Origin: Zygnema cylindricum
Taxonomy: Eukaryota > Streptophyta > Zygnematophyceae > Zygnematales > Zygnemataceae
Assembly: GCA_037447655.1 (NCBI GenBank)
Contig: JBBHKE010002542.1
Coordinates: 124,001-188,000, forward strand
Direction: 5' to 3'
Length of the DNA stretch: 64,000 nucleotides
Shown: positions 22,151 to 32,180 of the stretch, piece by piece
Layout of the letters: each line of letters opens with the position of its first letter
Position numbering within the stretch: the stretch's first letter is position 1
Notes under the pieces: model-generated
What the model saw: only the letters and a program-made list of their open reading frames with translations
Databases searched by the model: none
Told to the model about the DNA's origin: nothing
Translations under genes and position numbers: made by a program

Positions 22151-23035
22151 TAGTGTTGTGTATCGGTAAAAAACTTATCGCGATAACACCGATACCGATA
22201 GTTATCGGTTATAGAACGGTCAGCAGTCCCGATATATTTGTACTTTCTGTACTTTCTGTCCGGAGTGCTTTATGTCCGGTAAACTGAACGGTAAATTTAC
22301 GAGAAATGTACGGTTTTTTACGGGAAATGTACGGAATTTGACGAAATAATACGTTGCACTTTGTAGTACTTTTTGGGCGGTTAACTGAACATAAATTTTA
22401 CGGGAACGTACGGAATTGTACGGATAAACTGATTATCATGGAACGGTAAAAAGACGGCGGACACAAAGTACAACGGATGCAAAATAACATTATGCTCGCC
22501 GCCGGAATCGAACGGACGACATTCAATGAGAAAATACGAGCGGACGGTCAGCGTGAGCGCCGGCATCTCGGAATGGCTTTTTTGGCGGCTTTTGCCAAAA
22601 AAGCCGACGGATTGACATGTGGCAGGTTTCCAGTGGATCCCAAAAAAGAAAGGGACAAAGCCACGACGTCGGATGTGAAAGGTACATCGTTTTAAGTGGA
22701 GCCGTACTAAAGACGTACACATCTTATGCCGGCTACTGTACTTTCGGCTTGTACAAATGATCTGATTGGTAGGTACCTCAGGGGTTGTGAGTAGGGCGCG
22801 TCGAGAAAATAAGACGTACAGTTGAGTGTACATGCCGTACATTTATCTGTACGGCTCGTACAGTTATCGCCGATAGTTATCGTTATCGCATTATCGCCGA
22901 TAAGTAGCCGATATTATCGGCTACTTATCGGCGATAAGACCGATAGCGATATATCGTACCAATATATCGATTATCGGGTCCCCGAAAAAAGGCCCATATC
23001 GGTTATAAGCAAATCCTTACCAATACACAACACTA
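22151..23035 (+). mobile_element. D5: hAT-2 non-autonomous element
   Basis: An 885-bp element, TAGTGTTGTGTATCGG to ATACACAACACTA, with an exact 8-bp duplication GTTATTAG (22143-22150, 23036-23043). It is close to D3 along its length, including an internal block near 22540-22690 that matches 17850-18020. It landed in the left end of an M1-type MITE (TACACCGCGAATCGTTATTAG, 22130-22150), which therefore is older. The right end of that MITE is not clear. Confidence 0.9.
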
Positions 23036-23321
23036 GTTATTAGACTATAGAAATTTTTAGTGTAAAGAAACAATTAACGTCATTCATTCTAATTTAGTGT
23101 CAGGAGACGTGGCAGATTATGGTCCACTTCCTAAATAGTCTAATTTGTTCTATTTAAGGTATCAATGCCAAAATTTTGGGGTGCCGATATAGAGTACATA
23201 AGGCAAATAACAATTAGCGATAGACAAACAATATGTATTGATTATGCGTTAACCAAAAACGTGTGCATATTTTATTCACAAAATGGTACAGTAACGCATC
23301 GAGAGTCAGCCGGATAACACT

Positions 23322-23543
23322 ACAAAACCGTGAATCGTAATTAGTGTTAATATTTTTTTCGCCTCTTAAAACATCTTTTCTCTGTACACACATGTCGGAA
23401 TGTGGATCTGACGGTTGCGATTCAAAGTAATATTCCCAGCTTACGAATGGCGGCTTAAAGTGAAAACTGGACAAATGTATACGGAGAAAAGATGTTTTTA
23501 TTAGCGACAAAATTATTAAAGCTAATTACGATTCACGGTGGTA
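23322..23543. mobile_element. M3: second copy of the M1 MITE family
   Basis: The arms ACCGTGAATCGTAATTAG (about 23327) and its inverse CTAATTACGATTCACGGT (23522-23539) extend into ATCTTTTCTCTGTACACA and its counterpart near 23480. Ends are flanked by TA. It is noncoding, about 220 bp. Confidence 0.6.
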
Positions 23544-24079
23544 ACTGCACCGTGAATCCCTATTATTGTCAACATATTATTAGAGTAGGGAACAATATAG
23601 AGTTATTGCCACTATTTTGGATTCCGCAACCTAAAGCTAACAAAACCGTAACTAATTAGCATAAATTAACACTATTTTATAGACACTTTCCCAGGGTGTA
23701 GTCTGCCTTTTATAATCGGTCTTATTGTGTAAGAGTAAGTTCGCCTATTTTTCTTATTCTTTATTAATATGAATCAAATCTAAGCACACCTTCATGTGTT
23801 GACGTTGTTATTTGACACTTTTATTCCTTTTTGTGAGGAATAACAGCCACTTAACTTACGAAGCATCGCATTATTTACAATACACTATAGTTTTGTCTTA
23901 AATGTGTGCTGAACTACCCTCTTCGTCGAGTGATGTCCCCGCTTGCAAAACCATATGAGTTTGTTGTTCAGCGTCCCATTAGATTGCATCATCACCTACT
24001 TTCCCAAAAGGATGGTTTTCCAACTCTTCTTGCGTAACTCTAATTTCTCCGAGTGTGTCTTTGTGGTGGCCGATTTTTT
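23544..24079. other. Unassigned 536-bp interval
   Basis: AT-rich; CAGGGTGTAGTCTG at 23692 resembles the CCATAGTGTAGC blocks near 20640. Nothing else recognised. Confidence 0.35.
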
Positions 24080-24527
24080 TGGTGGTGTGACGGCAAGAAA
24101 CTTATTAGAATAAAAATGGCACCGATAGTTATTGGTTATCAACCGGTGAGGGGTACAGACATATCACTTTGAGACCAAGAAATTCATTATCTACGATAAG
24201 TAGAATATAAATTAGTACGCTATATAATAGTACTACATAATATATTGTATTATATTCTTAACTGTATATAGCATAACAGGACGATTTGTTCCGTACTCTG
24301 TACAGTGGGAGTATAATACGTACATTTATTCGTATAAATATACAAAAAATCCGCACAATTATTGCCATTATTATCGATACCGCTGTTATCGCGATAAAAA
24401 AACTATGTTATCAATATTTTATGGCGATAACACCATTACCCATACACCGTGCCAATATATTGATTGTCGGTAAGCCAAAAAAATGATATGCCGGTTATCC
24501 GCAAAACCCTACCGATACACAACGCCA
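24080..24527 (+). mobile_element. D6: decayed hAT-2 element
   Basis: It resembles D3 and D5 in order: AAACTTATTAG, CACCGATAGTTATTGGTTAT near 24120, and right end ACCGATACACAACGCCA. It is about 450 bp with many substitutions and no clear duplication, so it is an old copy. Confidence 0.6.
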
Positions 24528-25222
24528 AAATTATTTAGTTTTCCTTTTGAGCCCTTTTCTTCTCGGCTTAAAGAACCTTCAGCGATCTTCGGCCTTTCCT
24601 CAGGGGTCGGTCTCTAAATCCCACGCGACTTCACAATTACACTCCTTTTGTGGAAAGTGGAACTCCTCGTCAGGCTGCCCGGATATTCATCCAATCCAAC
24701 TGAGATCTACAACTGTTAGTGGAGACCTTTGAAGCTATATGACTCTAAGTTTGAACTCTTATCACTCCTCAATTTCCTAACACATACTCTTTGTGAATAT
24801 CCTCAAGGCATTCGTTAAAGCAAAGTTAGTAAATTAAGGTTGTTGGCCAAAGTTCCTTTTTTCCCTTACACCATAAATATAACATGGAAAGGAACAAGAG
24901 ACTCACACACCAATTCAAAAACACATGTCTACACTGAATTACAAATGCATGCACACCAAGAATCACCAAGGCGTATCGAAAAGAGGACAAAAAAATAGGC
25001 GTGGAGATCAAAACATGCACAATCGAAACAAAAATTTAAAAGAAGTTTTGTAGAAAACAACAATTCCCCAGTAAAAACTTCTAAATCCTCTCTCACGTGA
25101 CCGTTTCTACGTGGCGTAATCCTTGCGGATGCCTCATAATGTGAGGCGTGTGTGAACCTCTTCTTGGCATGAGGGTAGTGACCACCTCTTGTGAGCACAA
25201 CCTTATATAATCATGCTGCCTA
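24528..25222. other. Unassigned 695-bp interval
   Basis: Contains small frames on both strands without recognisable motifs. No LTR or terminal repeat seen. Confidence 0.4.
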
Positions 25223-25322
25223 AATTTAACTAGCGTGAATGGAATGGTTGATTAAACCATGATCACTTATTATAAGAGGTAACCAAACCTACAATTTAAC
25301 TAGCGTGAATGGAATGGTTGAT
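25223..25322 (+). repeat. 30-bp direct repeat left of LTR S4
   Basis: Thirty bases beginning AATTTAACTAGCGTGAATGG at 25223-25252 recur exactly at 25293-25322, ending two bases before the S4 LTR. It suggests a local repair event at the insertion edge. Confidence 0.7.
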
Positions 25323-25324
25323 GA

Positions 25325-26373
25325 TGTAGAAATTAATGGTTTTTAAGTATTTTCTAGGTCAGAAAAGAAATAAAGAAGCCGAGGCAGTCTACCTCTAACT
25401 TCTCTCTCCAACTCTCAAACTTGTCGCAGTCACTGAGAAATTGGAGAGGAAGCTAGAGCCATGGCTACCTAGGCTATCCTGAGGTTTACGGGAAATTTAT
25501 ACTAGTTAGGATTATTTATTTAAAAGGTTTATGCCGGAGACAGGATTTGATCCATGTACCTACCGGCCGGCAGACAGGAAATAGCCGGTAGCCTTAGCCG
25601 TTAAGTCTAGGATTAATGTTACGTAGTATATAGTTTGATAACTAGTTAAATATGTATACGTACGATAATTCATTTAACTATAATAGATTACGGGATACAT
25701 AGATCCAGTAATATATAAAGTACGGATTACGGTACGGACTAAAATCAATACCGCGCATTTGTTTCGTAAATGAAACAAATATCGCGCATGTATTTATTAC
25801 GGCTACGATTAAATTAGATTCTAATCGAACGGCCGCAATTAGCGCCGAGATCGCGGAGGAAGATTTCGGCGGTTTGTGGCCATCGCCACATCGGATGACG
25901 CGTGGCGAAATTACGTTGGATCGTGGAATCTCCGGAGATTATGGCACCGAATCCGGATATGACATGTGTCGACATTTAGGGCATGTCGTACAATGTCCGT
26001 ACCTAAAGTACACCGGCAGCTGTACTTTTGCGTACGAAACTCTATTCTGATTGGTTCCGTACATCAGTAGATAGAGTCTGTGAGAGAGATAGGACTTAGA
26101 AAAGTTTAGAAGATAGGACCCTCTCTCCCAGAGAGCTTCTGTACAAAAGGTCAACTTTGACCCTCTATAACTTACTGCTCAGGGGAGCAAATTCAGAGAT
26201 TCTTTTTGCTATCAACTCTGGGGAGTCTTGCCTTCACAGAGGTGTAGGTGGTCATAGTTTTTTGTCTGCCAGGGTGGCAGTTATATTTGCTGAAACACAA
26301 AGGGGTCAGGATTATCCTAGAGGCTTCTTGGAAGCTGTCTACTCTGAGGACTTATAGAGGTGTCAGAGTTTCA
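25325..26373 (+). repeat. S4: LTR of the TGTAGAAATT family
   Basis: A 1049-bp LTR, TGTAGAAATTAATGG to GTCAGAGTTTCA, related to S2 and the E12 LTRs. It has the GTAC dyad at 26005-26028 and leader stems at about 26213-26246 (one mismatch in stem 2). It is followed directly by the tail of a different LTR (26374-26487), so the junction is chimeric. Left (GATGA) and right (CCAAG) flanks do not match. Confidence 0.8.
25522..25612 (-). ncRNA. Antisense tRNA-like module in S4
   Basis: Minus strand: A-box-like CTTAACGGCTAAGGC (25605-25591), B-box GGATCAAATCC (25553-25543), TTTT (25525-25522). The T-stem has mismatches. Confidence 0.5.
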
Positions 26374-26502
26374 CCAAGCTACACAGGGTGGTACTTACTC
26401 ATTGCCAAAGTCAAAAGTACAAATATTTTTCTAGAGGCTTCATATAAGTTCGAGATTTTGTGGACCAATGGAGGTCACAGAATTACACGTTCTGGGCTCA
26501 CC
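26374..26502 (+). repeat. E5 5' LTR tail and PBS
   Basis: 26374-26487 matches the end of the E5 3' LTR (ATTGCCAAAGTCAAAAGT, AGAGGCTTCATATAAG, ATGGAGGTCACAGAATT). It includes the gag ATG at 26468. The PBS 26488-26502 reads CGTTCTGGGCTCACC, three mismatches to the half-tRNA site. Confidence 0.7.
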
Positions 26503-27041
26503 CTCTAGGGTGCCCATTTTCAATGGAATAGGGTTCATACATGGGAAACCATGATGAATGGTGCATTGTTTCAAAAACGGTTATGCGGCATTTTGAGTGG
26601 TCGTGTGCGTCGGCCATTTGCAATATTTGGAGTTCCACCAGGGTTTGGACGATCTTGAATCATAAGAGGATCGACGGAGGCAGAGGTGGTAGATGATGTT
26701 GAGGAAAGCATCGTGTCACACAAAAGGAAAGAGAATGTGAAGGAGAAACTCACACCAATGGCTACTGAATCGGTTCCGGTAGTAGATGTTTAGCAAGCCG
26801 AGGCAAATGATACTAAAATTAGGGATTTCAACAACATCGTGGCGACTCATTTTATTATCGGGCGTCTCACTCAAGGACTTGTTACACTTCATCTTCATAT
26901 GGACAGGGCGGACGAGTTCTGGTAGGCTATTGTGAACATTTACAAGAGTGGTATGATTTAGCAGCTGAAGCTGGCAAATAAAAAGGTACAAGTATATGTG
27001 CATAATGGATGAAAGATATTAGACTTTTGTAATGACCTGGC
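26503..27041 (+). pseudogene. E5 gag N-terminal part
   Basis: Contains SRVPIFNGIGF, NNIVATHFIIGRLTQGL and ILDFCNDLA, the Gag blocks of this group, with at least five stops and one frameshift. It is cut at 27041 by E4 and resumes at 32186. Confidence 0.75.
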
Positions 27042-27707
27042 TGTTATGATTTACAATTATTGAATCTAGGTTTACGTAATGCTTGTTCGTTTTTAGTGTG
27101 GATTAGATTTGGTCTCACGTCACTTCGTGTATTTAGTTTGGTTTCATTTTTTGTACTCCGTGCGTCGGTTCGCGAATTCGGTTTTGTTTCGTTTTGATGT
27201 ATTATTTCGTGCGTGTACTTTTCACACGTACACGATTAGATTTGATTTCGTTTCGTTCTAGTACCTACGTCGAGAAGTTTCGTTTCACGCGACGTACGTC
27301 TAGTAGCTTCGTTTTGCGTAAGTTAAGTTTGTCGTATATGATTGTCAGTTTGGTTTCTAGTAGTTTCATTTTGTTTTGTACCACATTTACGTCTAAGTAC
27401 ATTTAGACACTTCTAGAGTTAGTGTTCTAGATTGTTTCTACGGCTAAGTTATAAAGCCATTGTGTGAGTTAGATTGTATAACAATTAGGAATCAATCAAG
27501 AGTCAATTAAGGAGGAATGAATTAAGAGAAGTGTACTGTTTAAGAATTGAGTTAATATGAGTTTATGTTATTGAGTATATAATTTCTCTCTATCTTGGAT
27601 TATGCGCTTTTGATGTGTTGTAATGTTTGAGTTCATTTTCATATCGCTTCCGCATTGAGACATTTAAGTATTTGTGAGCGCATTCCGATTGACTCTTATT
27701 CCTATCA
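27042..27707 (+). repeat. E4 5' LTR
   Basis: TGTTATGATTTAC to CCTATCA, 666 bp. Differences from the 3' LTR seen at positions 6 (T/C), in GGTCTCACGTC/GGTCTCGCGTC and in GAAGTTTCG/GAAGTTTTG. It has no tRNA-like module, G-box pair or double hairpin of the other group. Confidence 0.95.
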
Positions 27708-27709
27708 AT

Positions 27710-27721
27710 TGGTATCGGAGC
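27710..27721 (+). other. E4 primer-binding site (tRNA-Met 3' end)
   Basis: TGGTATCGGAGC, two bases after the LTR, is complementary to the 3' end of initiator tRNA-Met (usual TGGTATCAGAGC) with one mismatch. This is the common plant Copia PBS, unlike the half-tRNA sites elsewhere in the window. Confidence 0.85.
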
Positions 27722-27766
27722 AGTGTTTATTTAGATTGGAGTTAAGAATTGATTAAGAGTTTATAA

Positions 27767-29050
27767 GTGATGGTGGAGGAATACTCCGCAAAGAGAGAAG
27801 ACACTGAAGTCACTTTTGGAGTTGGAGAATCGGCGAAGTTATCAATGGCGAAGGAGAGTCTCACAATTCAGTTTGATCCAACGACTATGGAGGAACTTTA
27901 CGAATTTCTAAAAGCAAAAAGAGAAGGACAATCTTTCGGTAAAACTCGTACCTTTGGGGGCAATTCAAATGATGAGAGTTCTAAGAAGAGTAAAAAGGGC
28001 AAAATGAAAGTACCATTTTATGATGATGATGAGTCGAGTTCAGATGAAGAGTCAGATTATAAGGTGTCGCCTAAGACTATCATGCTTAATGGAAGTTATT
28101 ATCCTGTATGGAAGAGATATATTCAGGGAACTTTTACTCTAAAGAAATTGTGGAAAATACTTACGGGAGAAGAGAAAAGACCATTAGATGAAAAAGGAAA
28201 GAAAAAGTGGGATACTAAAGATATGGCAGCTATGACTGCATTACTTCAGAGTAGTAGTAGTTCGGTTCATGAGCATATGTTAACTCATGATACCGCTCAT
28301 GCTTGTTGGACTCATCTTCAAAATTTGTATGAGAAAGGATTCGCCACTAAATCTAATTATGTATTTCAGGATTTTATTCAGTTTAGGATGAAGAGTAATG
28401 AGTCGATTGATGATGCTCTAAAAAGATTTAATGTTCTGATAGAGCAGTTGAATAGCGCAGGAAAGTTTCCCCCTGAAGATGAAAAAGTATTTGTGTTTCT
28501 GAATGGATTGCCATCTAAGTTTGATGTTACAGTAGAAGTTATAAGATCTACAGAAAAGCCCACTTTTGATTTTGCTATTAACCTTCTAAAAGGAGCAGAG
28601 AAGAGTAAAGAGAAAGATGGTAGAGGATTTGGAAATAGTAATGTAAACCTCACTGACACGTATGAGGTATATTCTCTACGTGGTCGTGGAGGTAGAGGAA
28701 GTTTTAGATCAAGAGGGGGTAGAAACAATTTTCAGTATTCAGGATTTGGAAGAGGTTATAACGATCAAGGTGATGTAAGTCATGTTATTTGTTATAAGTG
28801 TAATAAAGAAGGACATATGGCTACTAACTGTCCGGATGAGAAAAGCAATGCAATATTTGTCGGAAATGGGGACATGTTAGTGCTCAGTGTTTTCAACGAA
28901 ATGGAGGAGGATCATCTTACTACTCGGAAAGAGGAAGAGATCGAGGTGGACATCGAGGACGAGGTCGTGGAAGATTCGGACAATCACGTGGAGGAGGACA
29001 TCAAACCCACTATTCAGATTTTCATGACGATCAAGGCGATAAGTCTCTAA
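27767..29050 (+). CDS. E4 Gag
   Basis: A 427-codon frame beginning MMVEEYSAKRED. An acidic Ser-rich region (about 70-95) leads into the Copia Gag domain (LNGSYYPVWKRYIQGTF, ..., LTHDTAHACWTHLQNLYEKG, FVFLNGLPSKFD). Then come a Gly/Arg-rich basic segment (302-330) and a CCHC knuckle CYKCNKEGHMATNC (342-355). Gag forms the particle and binds RNA. After the knuckle the protein leaves its proper frame: the second knuckle (CNICRKWGHVSAQC) is encoded in the pol frame, which opens at 28840. A four-A run at 28841-28844 is the point where the two frames meet, so the last roughly 65 residues are probably not native. Confidence 0.9.
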   Translation: MMVEEYSAKREDTEVTFGVGESAKLSMAKESLTIQFDPTTMEELYEFLKAKREGQSFGKTRTFGGNSNDESSKKSKKGKMKVPFYDDDESSSDEESDYKVSPKTIMLNGSYYPVWKRYIQGTFTLKKLWKILTGEEKRPLDEKGKKKWDTKDMAAMTALLQSSSSSVHEHMLTHDTAHACWTHLQNLYEKGFATKSNYVFQDFIQFRMKSNESIDDALKRFNVLIEQLNSAGKFPPEDEKVFVFLNGLPSKFDVTVEVIRSTEKPTFDFAINLLKGAEKSKEKDGRGFGNSNVNLTDTYEVYSLRGRGGRGSFRSRGGRNNFQYSGFGRGYNDQGDVSHVICYKCNKEGHMATNCPDEKSNAIFVGNGDMLVLSVFNEMEEDHLTTRKEEEIEVDIEDEVVEDSDNHVEEDIKPTIQIFMTIKAISL

Positions 29051-29058
29051 ACTTTTCT

Positions 29059-30888
29059 ATGATAATGAAAGAAAATGGAAATGCTGCTATCAATTCTGCG
29101 AATTCCGTATGTGGGAGTCAAAGTTATAAAGATTGGATAGTTGATTCAGGTGCAACTCATCATGTTTGCAGTGATTTAAGTTTGTTTACAGATTTGAGAA
29201 AACTTACAGTTCCTAAGACTATTACGGTTGCTAGTGGACATGTTGTTCCAATAGATACGGTGGGAACTGTCAGATTAGATTTACCTGTTAAGAATATGAA
29301 TGGTCAAGTTGTTGTAAGAAAAGTGAATTTGAACAATACTTTGTATTTTCCTGATGGAGTTGTAAACCTTGTTAGTGTTCCTCAGATACAAATGAATGGT
29401 GGTAGAGTAATCTCGTTTGAAAATGGAAGAATAGTTTTCCAAGATAGAGAAGGAAATCAATTTGGAGAAGGTTATGTAACCGATTGTATGCAAAGTAAGT
29501 TAAAATGGATTAAACCACAGGAGAATCAGAAATCAGTAATTTCAGTTAATGTTGTAAGTTCTGAAAGAGGAGATCTAAGTTTATGGCATCATAGACTTTG
29601 TCATACTTCAGAGTCTAATATAGAGAATATGATGAAAAGTGAAGCAGTAAGAGGATTAGAGTGTGTTTCCGGAGAGAAAGTTCAAGGTTGTAATGGTTGT
29701 AGCAAAGGGAAACAAATAAGAAAATCTCATCCGGTAAAAGATGTGAAGTATAGAGCTAGTGCTCCTCTTGAGCTTGTTCATGTAGACTTATGTGGAGACG
29801 TCAAACCATTAAGTCTAGGAGGACATAAATATATCTTTGTAATTGTGGATGATTATAGTCGAAAGAGTTGGGTATATTTGTTGAAACATAAGTCAGAAGC
29901 GTTACTTAAGTTTCGGGAATTTGTTGTAATGGCTGAGAGGGAAATGGATAGAAAGTTAAAAGCAGTTAGATCAGATAATGGAGGAGAATTTGTTGCTTTT
30001 AAAATTTTTTGTCAAAAAAGAGGTATTAAGCAGCAATTTACGGCTGCATACTCACCTGAGTCTAATGGAGTTGCTGAGAGGAAGAATAGGACACTTCAAG
30101 AGATGGTTAGAGCTATGTTGCATAGCACTAAACATAGTGTGAGGTTTTGGGGAGAAGCTGTTCTTACAGCAAATTACATTTGTAACAGAAGACTAACTTC
30201 GGTTTCTGGAGATAAGACGCCTGAAGAATTGTGGAGTGGCAGGATTCCATCTGTTCGACATTTGAGGATTTGGGGATGCCGAGCCACTGTCTACATCGAG
30301 AAAAGATATCGAACCGGAAAATTCAGTCCCAGATCATGGACGGGTATCTTTGTTGGATATAGTCAAAATTCAAGTCAATACAAGATTTTCAATCCCGCTA
30401 CTCGAACAATTGTCGAATCGAGGAATGTGGAGTTTCACGAAGATTTGGCGAAAGCAATGGAGTTTACAAAAGATAAAGAAGAAAGTTTGGATTTTGAGGA
30501 AGAGAGCAATTTGGAGGAGTTCAAAATTAATGACGAAAGTGATGAAGAGGAGGATGAAGAAATTCCATTGAAAAAGAAAAAATCTATTAAAGTTGGTAAG
30601 AAATCTGAATCTTCCCAATATGATTCTGAAAGCTTGAAAAGTGAGAATGGAAGTCAAAGTTCTAAGTCTAGTGAAAGATCCCTTAGCAGACAAAGAAGTG
30701 AATGTAGTTTGCCATCTTTTAGTGAGAAGGGTGAAAGAGATGATGATGTTGAAGAAGAAGTTGTTGTTAGGAGAAGTAATCGAGCGAATAAAGGAAAGGC
30801 TCCTGAGAGATTAACCCTTCATATGAATGCTAAAGATAAGTCGGTTAATTTTGTTTCAGATGCTACATTAAATGAGTTTCTTTTATAG
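29059..30888 (+). CDS. E4 protease-integrase polyprotein
   Basis: A 609-codon frame from the first ATG; the frame itself is open from 28840 and includes the second CCHC knuckle and an Arg/Gly-rich stretch. Protease: WIVDSGATHHVC (residues about 31-42) with intact Asp-Ser-Gly. Integrase: HHCC finger (LWHHRLCHTSES ... CNGCSKGK), catalytic Asp in HVDLCGD, Asp in RSDNGGEF and Glu in PESNGVAERKNR. Then SWTGIFVGYSQ, followed by an acidic and Ser-rich linker. It ends ATLNEFLL-TAG. All catalytic residues are present. It would process Gag-Pol and integrate cDNA. Confidence 0.92.
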   Translation: MIMKENGNAAINSANSVCGSQSYKDWIVDSGATHHVCSDLSLFTDLRKLTVPKTITVASGHVVPIDTVGTVRLDLPVKNMNGQVVVRKVNLNNTLYFPDGVVNLVSVPQIQMNGGRVISFENGRIVFQDREGNQFGEGYVTDCMQSKLKWIKPQENQKSVISVNVVSSERGDLSLWHHRLCHTSESNIENMMKSEAVRGLECVSGEKVQGCNGCSKGKQIRKSHPVKDVKYRASAPLELVHVDLCGDVKPLSLGGHKYIFVIVDDYSRKSWVYLLKHKSEALLKFREFVVMAEREMDRKLKAVRSDNGGEFVAFKIFCQKRGIKQQFTAAYSPESNGVAERKNRTLQEMVRAMLHSTKHSVRFWGEAVLTANYICNRRLTSVSGDKTPEELWSGRIPSVRHLRIWGCRATVYIEKRYRTGKFSPRSWTGIFVGYSQNSSQYKIFNPATRTIVESRNVEFHEDLAKAMEFTKDKEESLDFEEESNLEEFKINDESDEEEDEEIPLKKKKSIKVGKKSESSQYDSESLKSENGSQSSKSSERSLSRQRSECSLPSFSEKGERDDDVEEEVVVRRSNRANKGKAPERLTLHMNAKDKSVNFVSDATLNEFLL

Positions 30889-31471
30889 CATTGTGAGTAA
30901 GTATTGTCAAGCACCTAAGAAGTGTCATTGGGAGAGTGTTAAAAGGATTTTTAGATATTTGGTTGGAACTTTAAGTTATGGTTTAGTTTATAAGGCGGAT
31001 TCAGAGTTAGATTGTTTTGGATATTGCGATTCCGATTGGGGTGGAGACTTCGACACGGGAAAGTCAACATCCGGTTACGCTTTCGTATTATGTGGAGGTG
31101 CGATTTCATGGAGTTCGAGACTTCAACCTACGGTGGCCTTGAGTTCGACGGAGGCCGAATATATGGCGGATTGCCATGCTGCCAAAGCTTCAATTTGGTT
31201 AAGAGAGATGTTAAGTGAGTTGGGAATTATTATTAAGCGTATGAAGTTGTTTTCAGATAGTATGTCTAGCATTGCATTGGCTAAGAATCCAGTATTTCAT
31301 AAGAGGACTAAGCACATTAGGATTCAATGGCATTTTGTGAGAGATTTAGTTAATGCTGGTGAGATTGAGTTCGTCTTTGTGCCAACGGGTGAAGAAGCAG
31401 CTGACATGTTAACTAAAGCTGCTATGTATGATGTCTTTGTGAGAGGAAGGCCTAAGTTAGGATTATTTTGA
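30872..31471 (+). CDS. E4 RNase H
   Basis: A 199-codon frame that overlaps the end of the integrase frame by 17 bp in another phase. Blocks: KYCQAPKKCHWESVKRIFRY, CDSDWGGD, LSSTEAEYMADC, FSDSMSSIALAKNP and KHIRIQWHFVRD, ending near MLTKAAMYD. The acidic catalytic residues are intact. In relatives this domain is fused behind RT. Here the RT is missing, so how it is translated is unclear: the ATG at 30872 has no obvious expression signal. Confidence 0.88.
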   Translation: MSFFYSIVSKYCQAPKKCHWESVKRIFRYLVGTLSYGLVYKADSELDCFGYCDSDWGGDFDTGKSTSGYAFVLCGGAISWSSRLQPTVALSSTEAEYMADCHAAKASIWLREMLSELGIIIKRMKLFSDSMSSIALAKNPVFHKRTKHIRIQWHFVRDLVNAGEIEFVFVPTGEEAADMLTKAAMYDVFVRGRPKLGLF

Positions 31472-31501
31472 GCTTGATTAAGATTTAGTGTAGATTCAAT
31501 A

Positions 31502-31514
31502 TTGAGAGGGGGAA
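31502..31514 (+). other. E4 polypurine tract
   Basis: TTGAGAGGGGGAA immediately before the 3' LTR, the plus-strand primer site. Confidence 0.85.
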
Positions 31515-32180
31515 TGTTACGATTTACAATTATTGAATCTAGGTTTACGTAATGCTTGTTCGTTTTTAGTGTGGATTAGATTTGGTCTCGCGTCACTTCG
31601 TGTATTTAGTTTGGTTTCATTTTTTGTACTCCGTGCGTCGGTTCGCGAATTCGGTTTTGTTTCGTTTTGATGTATTATTTCGTGCGTGTACTTTTCACAC
31701 GTACACGATTAGATTTGATTTCGTTTCGTTCTAGTACCTACGTCGAGAAGTTTTGTTTCACGCGACGTACGTCTAGTAGCTTCGTTTTGCGTAAGTTAAG
31801 TTTGTCGTATATGATTGTCAGTTTGGTTTCTAGTAGTTTCATTTTGTTTTGTACCACATTTACGTCTAAGTACATTTAGACACTTCTAGAGTTAGTGTTC
31901 TAGATTGTTTCTACGGCTAAGTTATAAAGCCATTGTGTGAGTTAGATTGTATAACAATTAGGAATCAATCAAGAGTCAATTAAGGAGGAATGAATTAAGA
32001 GAAGTGTACTGTTTAAGAATTGAGTTAATATGAGTTTATGTTATTGAGTATATAATTTCTCTCTATCTTGGATTATGCGCTTTTGATGTGTTGTAATGTT
32101 TGAGTTCATTTTCATATCGCTTCCGCATTGAGACATTTAAGTATTTGTGAGCGCATTCCGATTGACTCTTATTCCTATCA
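31515..32180 (+). repeat. E4 3' LTR
   Basis: 666 bp, TGTTACGATTTAC to CCTATCA, followed by the target duplication CTGGC. Confidence 0.95.

Larger units (their letters stand above)
27042..32180 (+). mobile_element. E4: young complete Copia element lacking RT
   Basis: A 5139-bp element with 666-bp LTRs at both ends that differ at about three sites by eye. It has a perfect duplication CTGGC (27037-27041, 32181-32185), PBS, gag, protease-integrase frame, RNase H frame and polypurine tract. The reverse transcriptase (about 700-800 bp in relatives) is absent: the frame ending Phe-Leu-Leu-stop at 30888 abuts the RNase H start. It belongs to the same lineage as E1, which does have RT. The near-identical LTRs show a recent insertion. 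It is the youngest element in the window. Confidence 0.93.

Noticed and set aside
27194-27406. 70-codon frame repeated at 31667-31879
   Set aside because: It is inside the E4 LTRs; the single amino-acid difference is one of the LTR substitutions.
30872-30888. RT loss in E4 by splicing of an RNA intermediate
   Set aside because: No GT donor or plausible branch and acceptor is seen at the corresponding place in E1; a simple deletion explains the junction.
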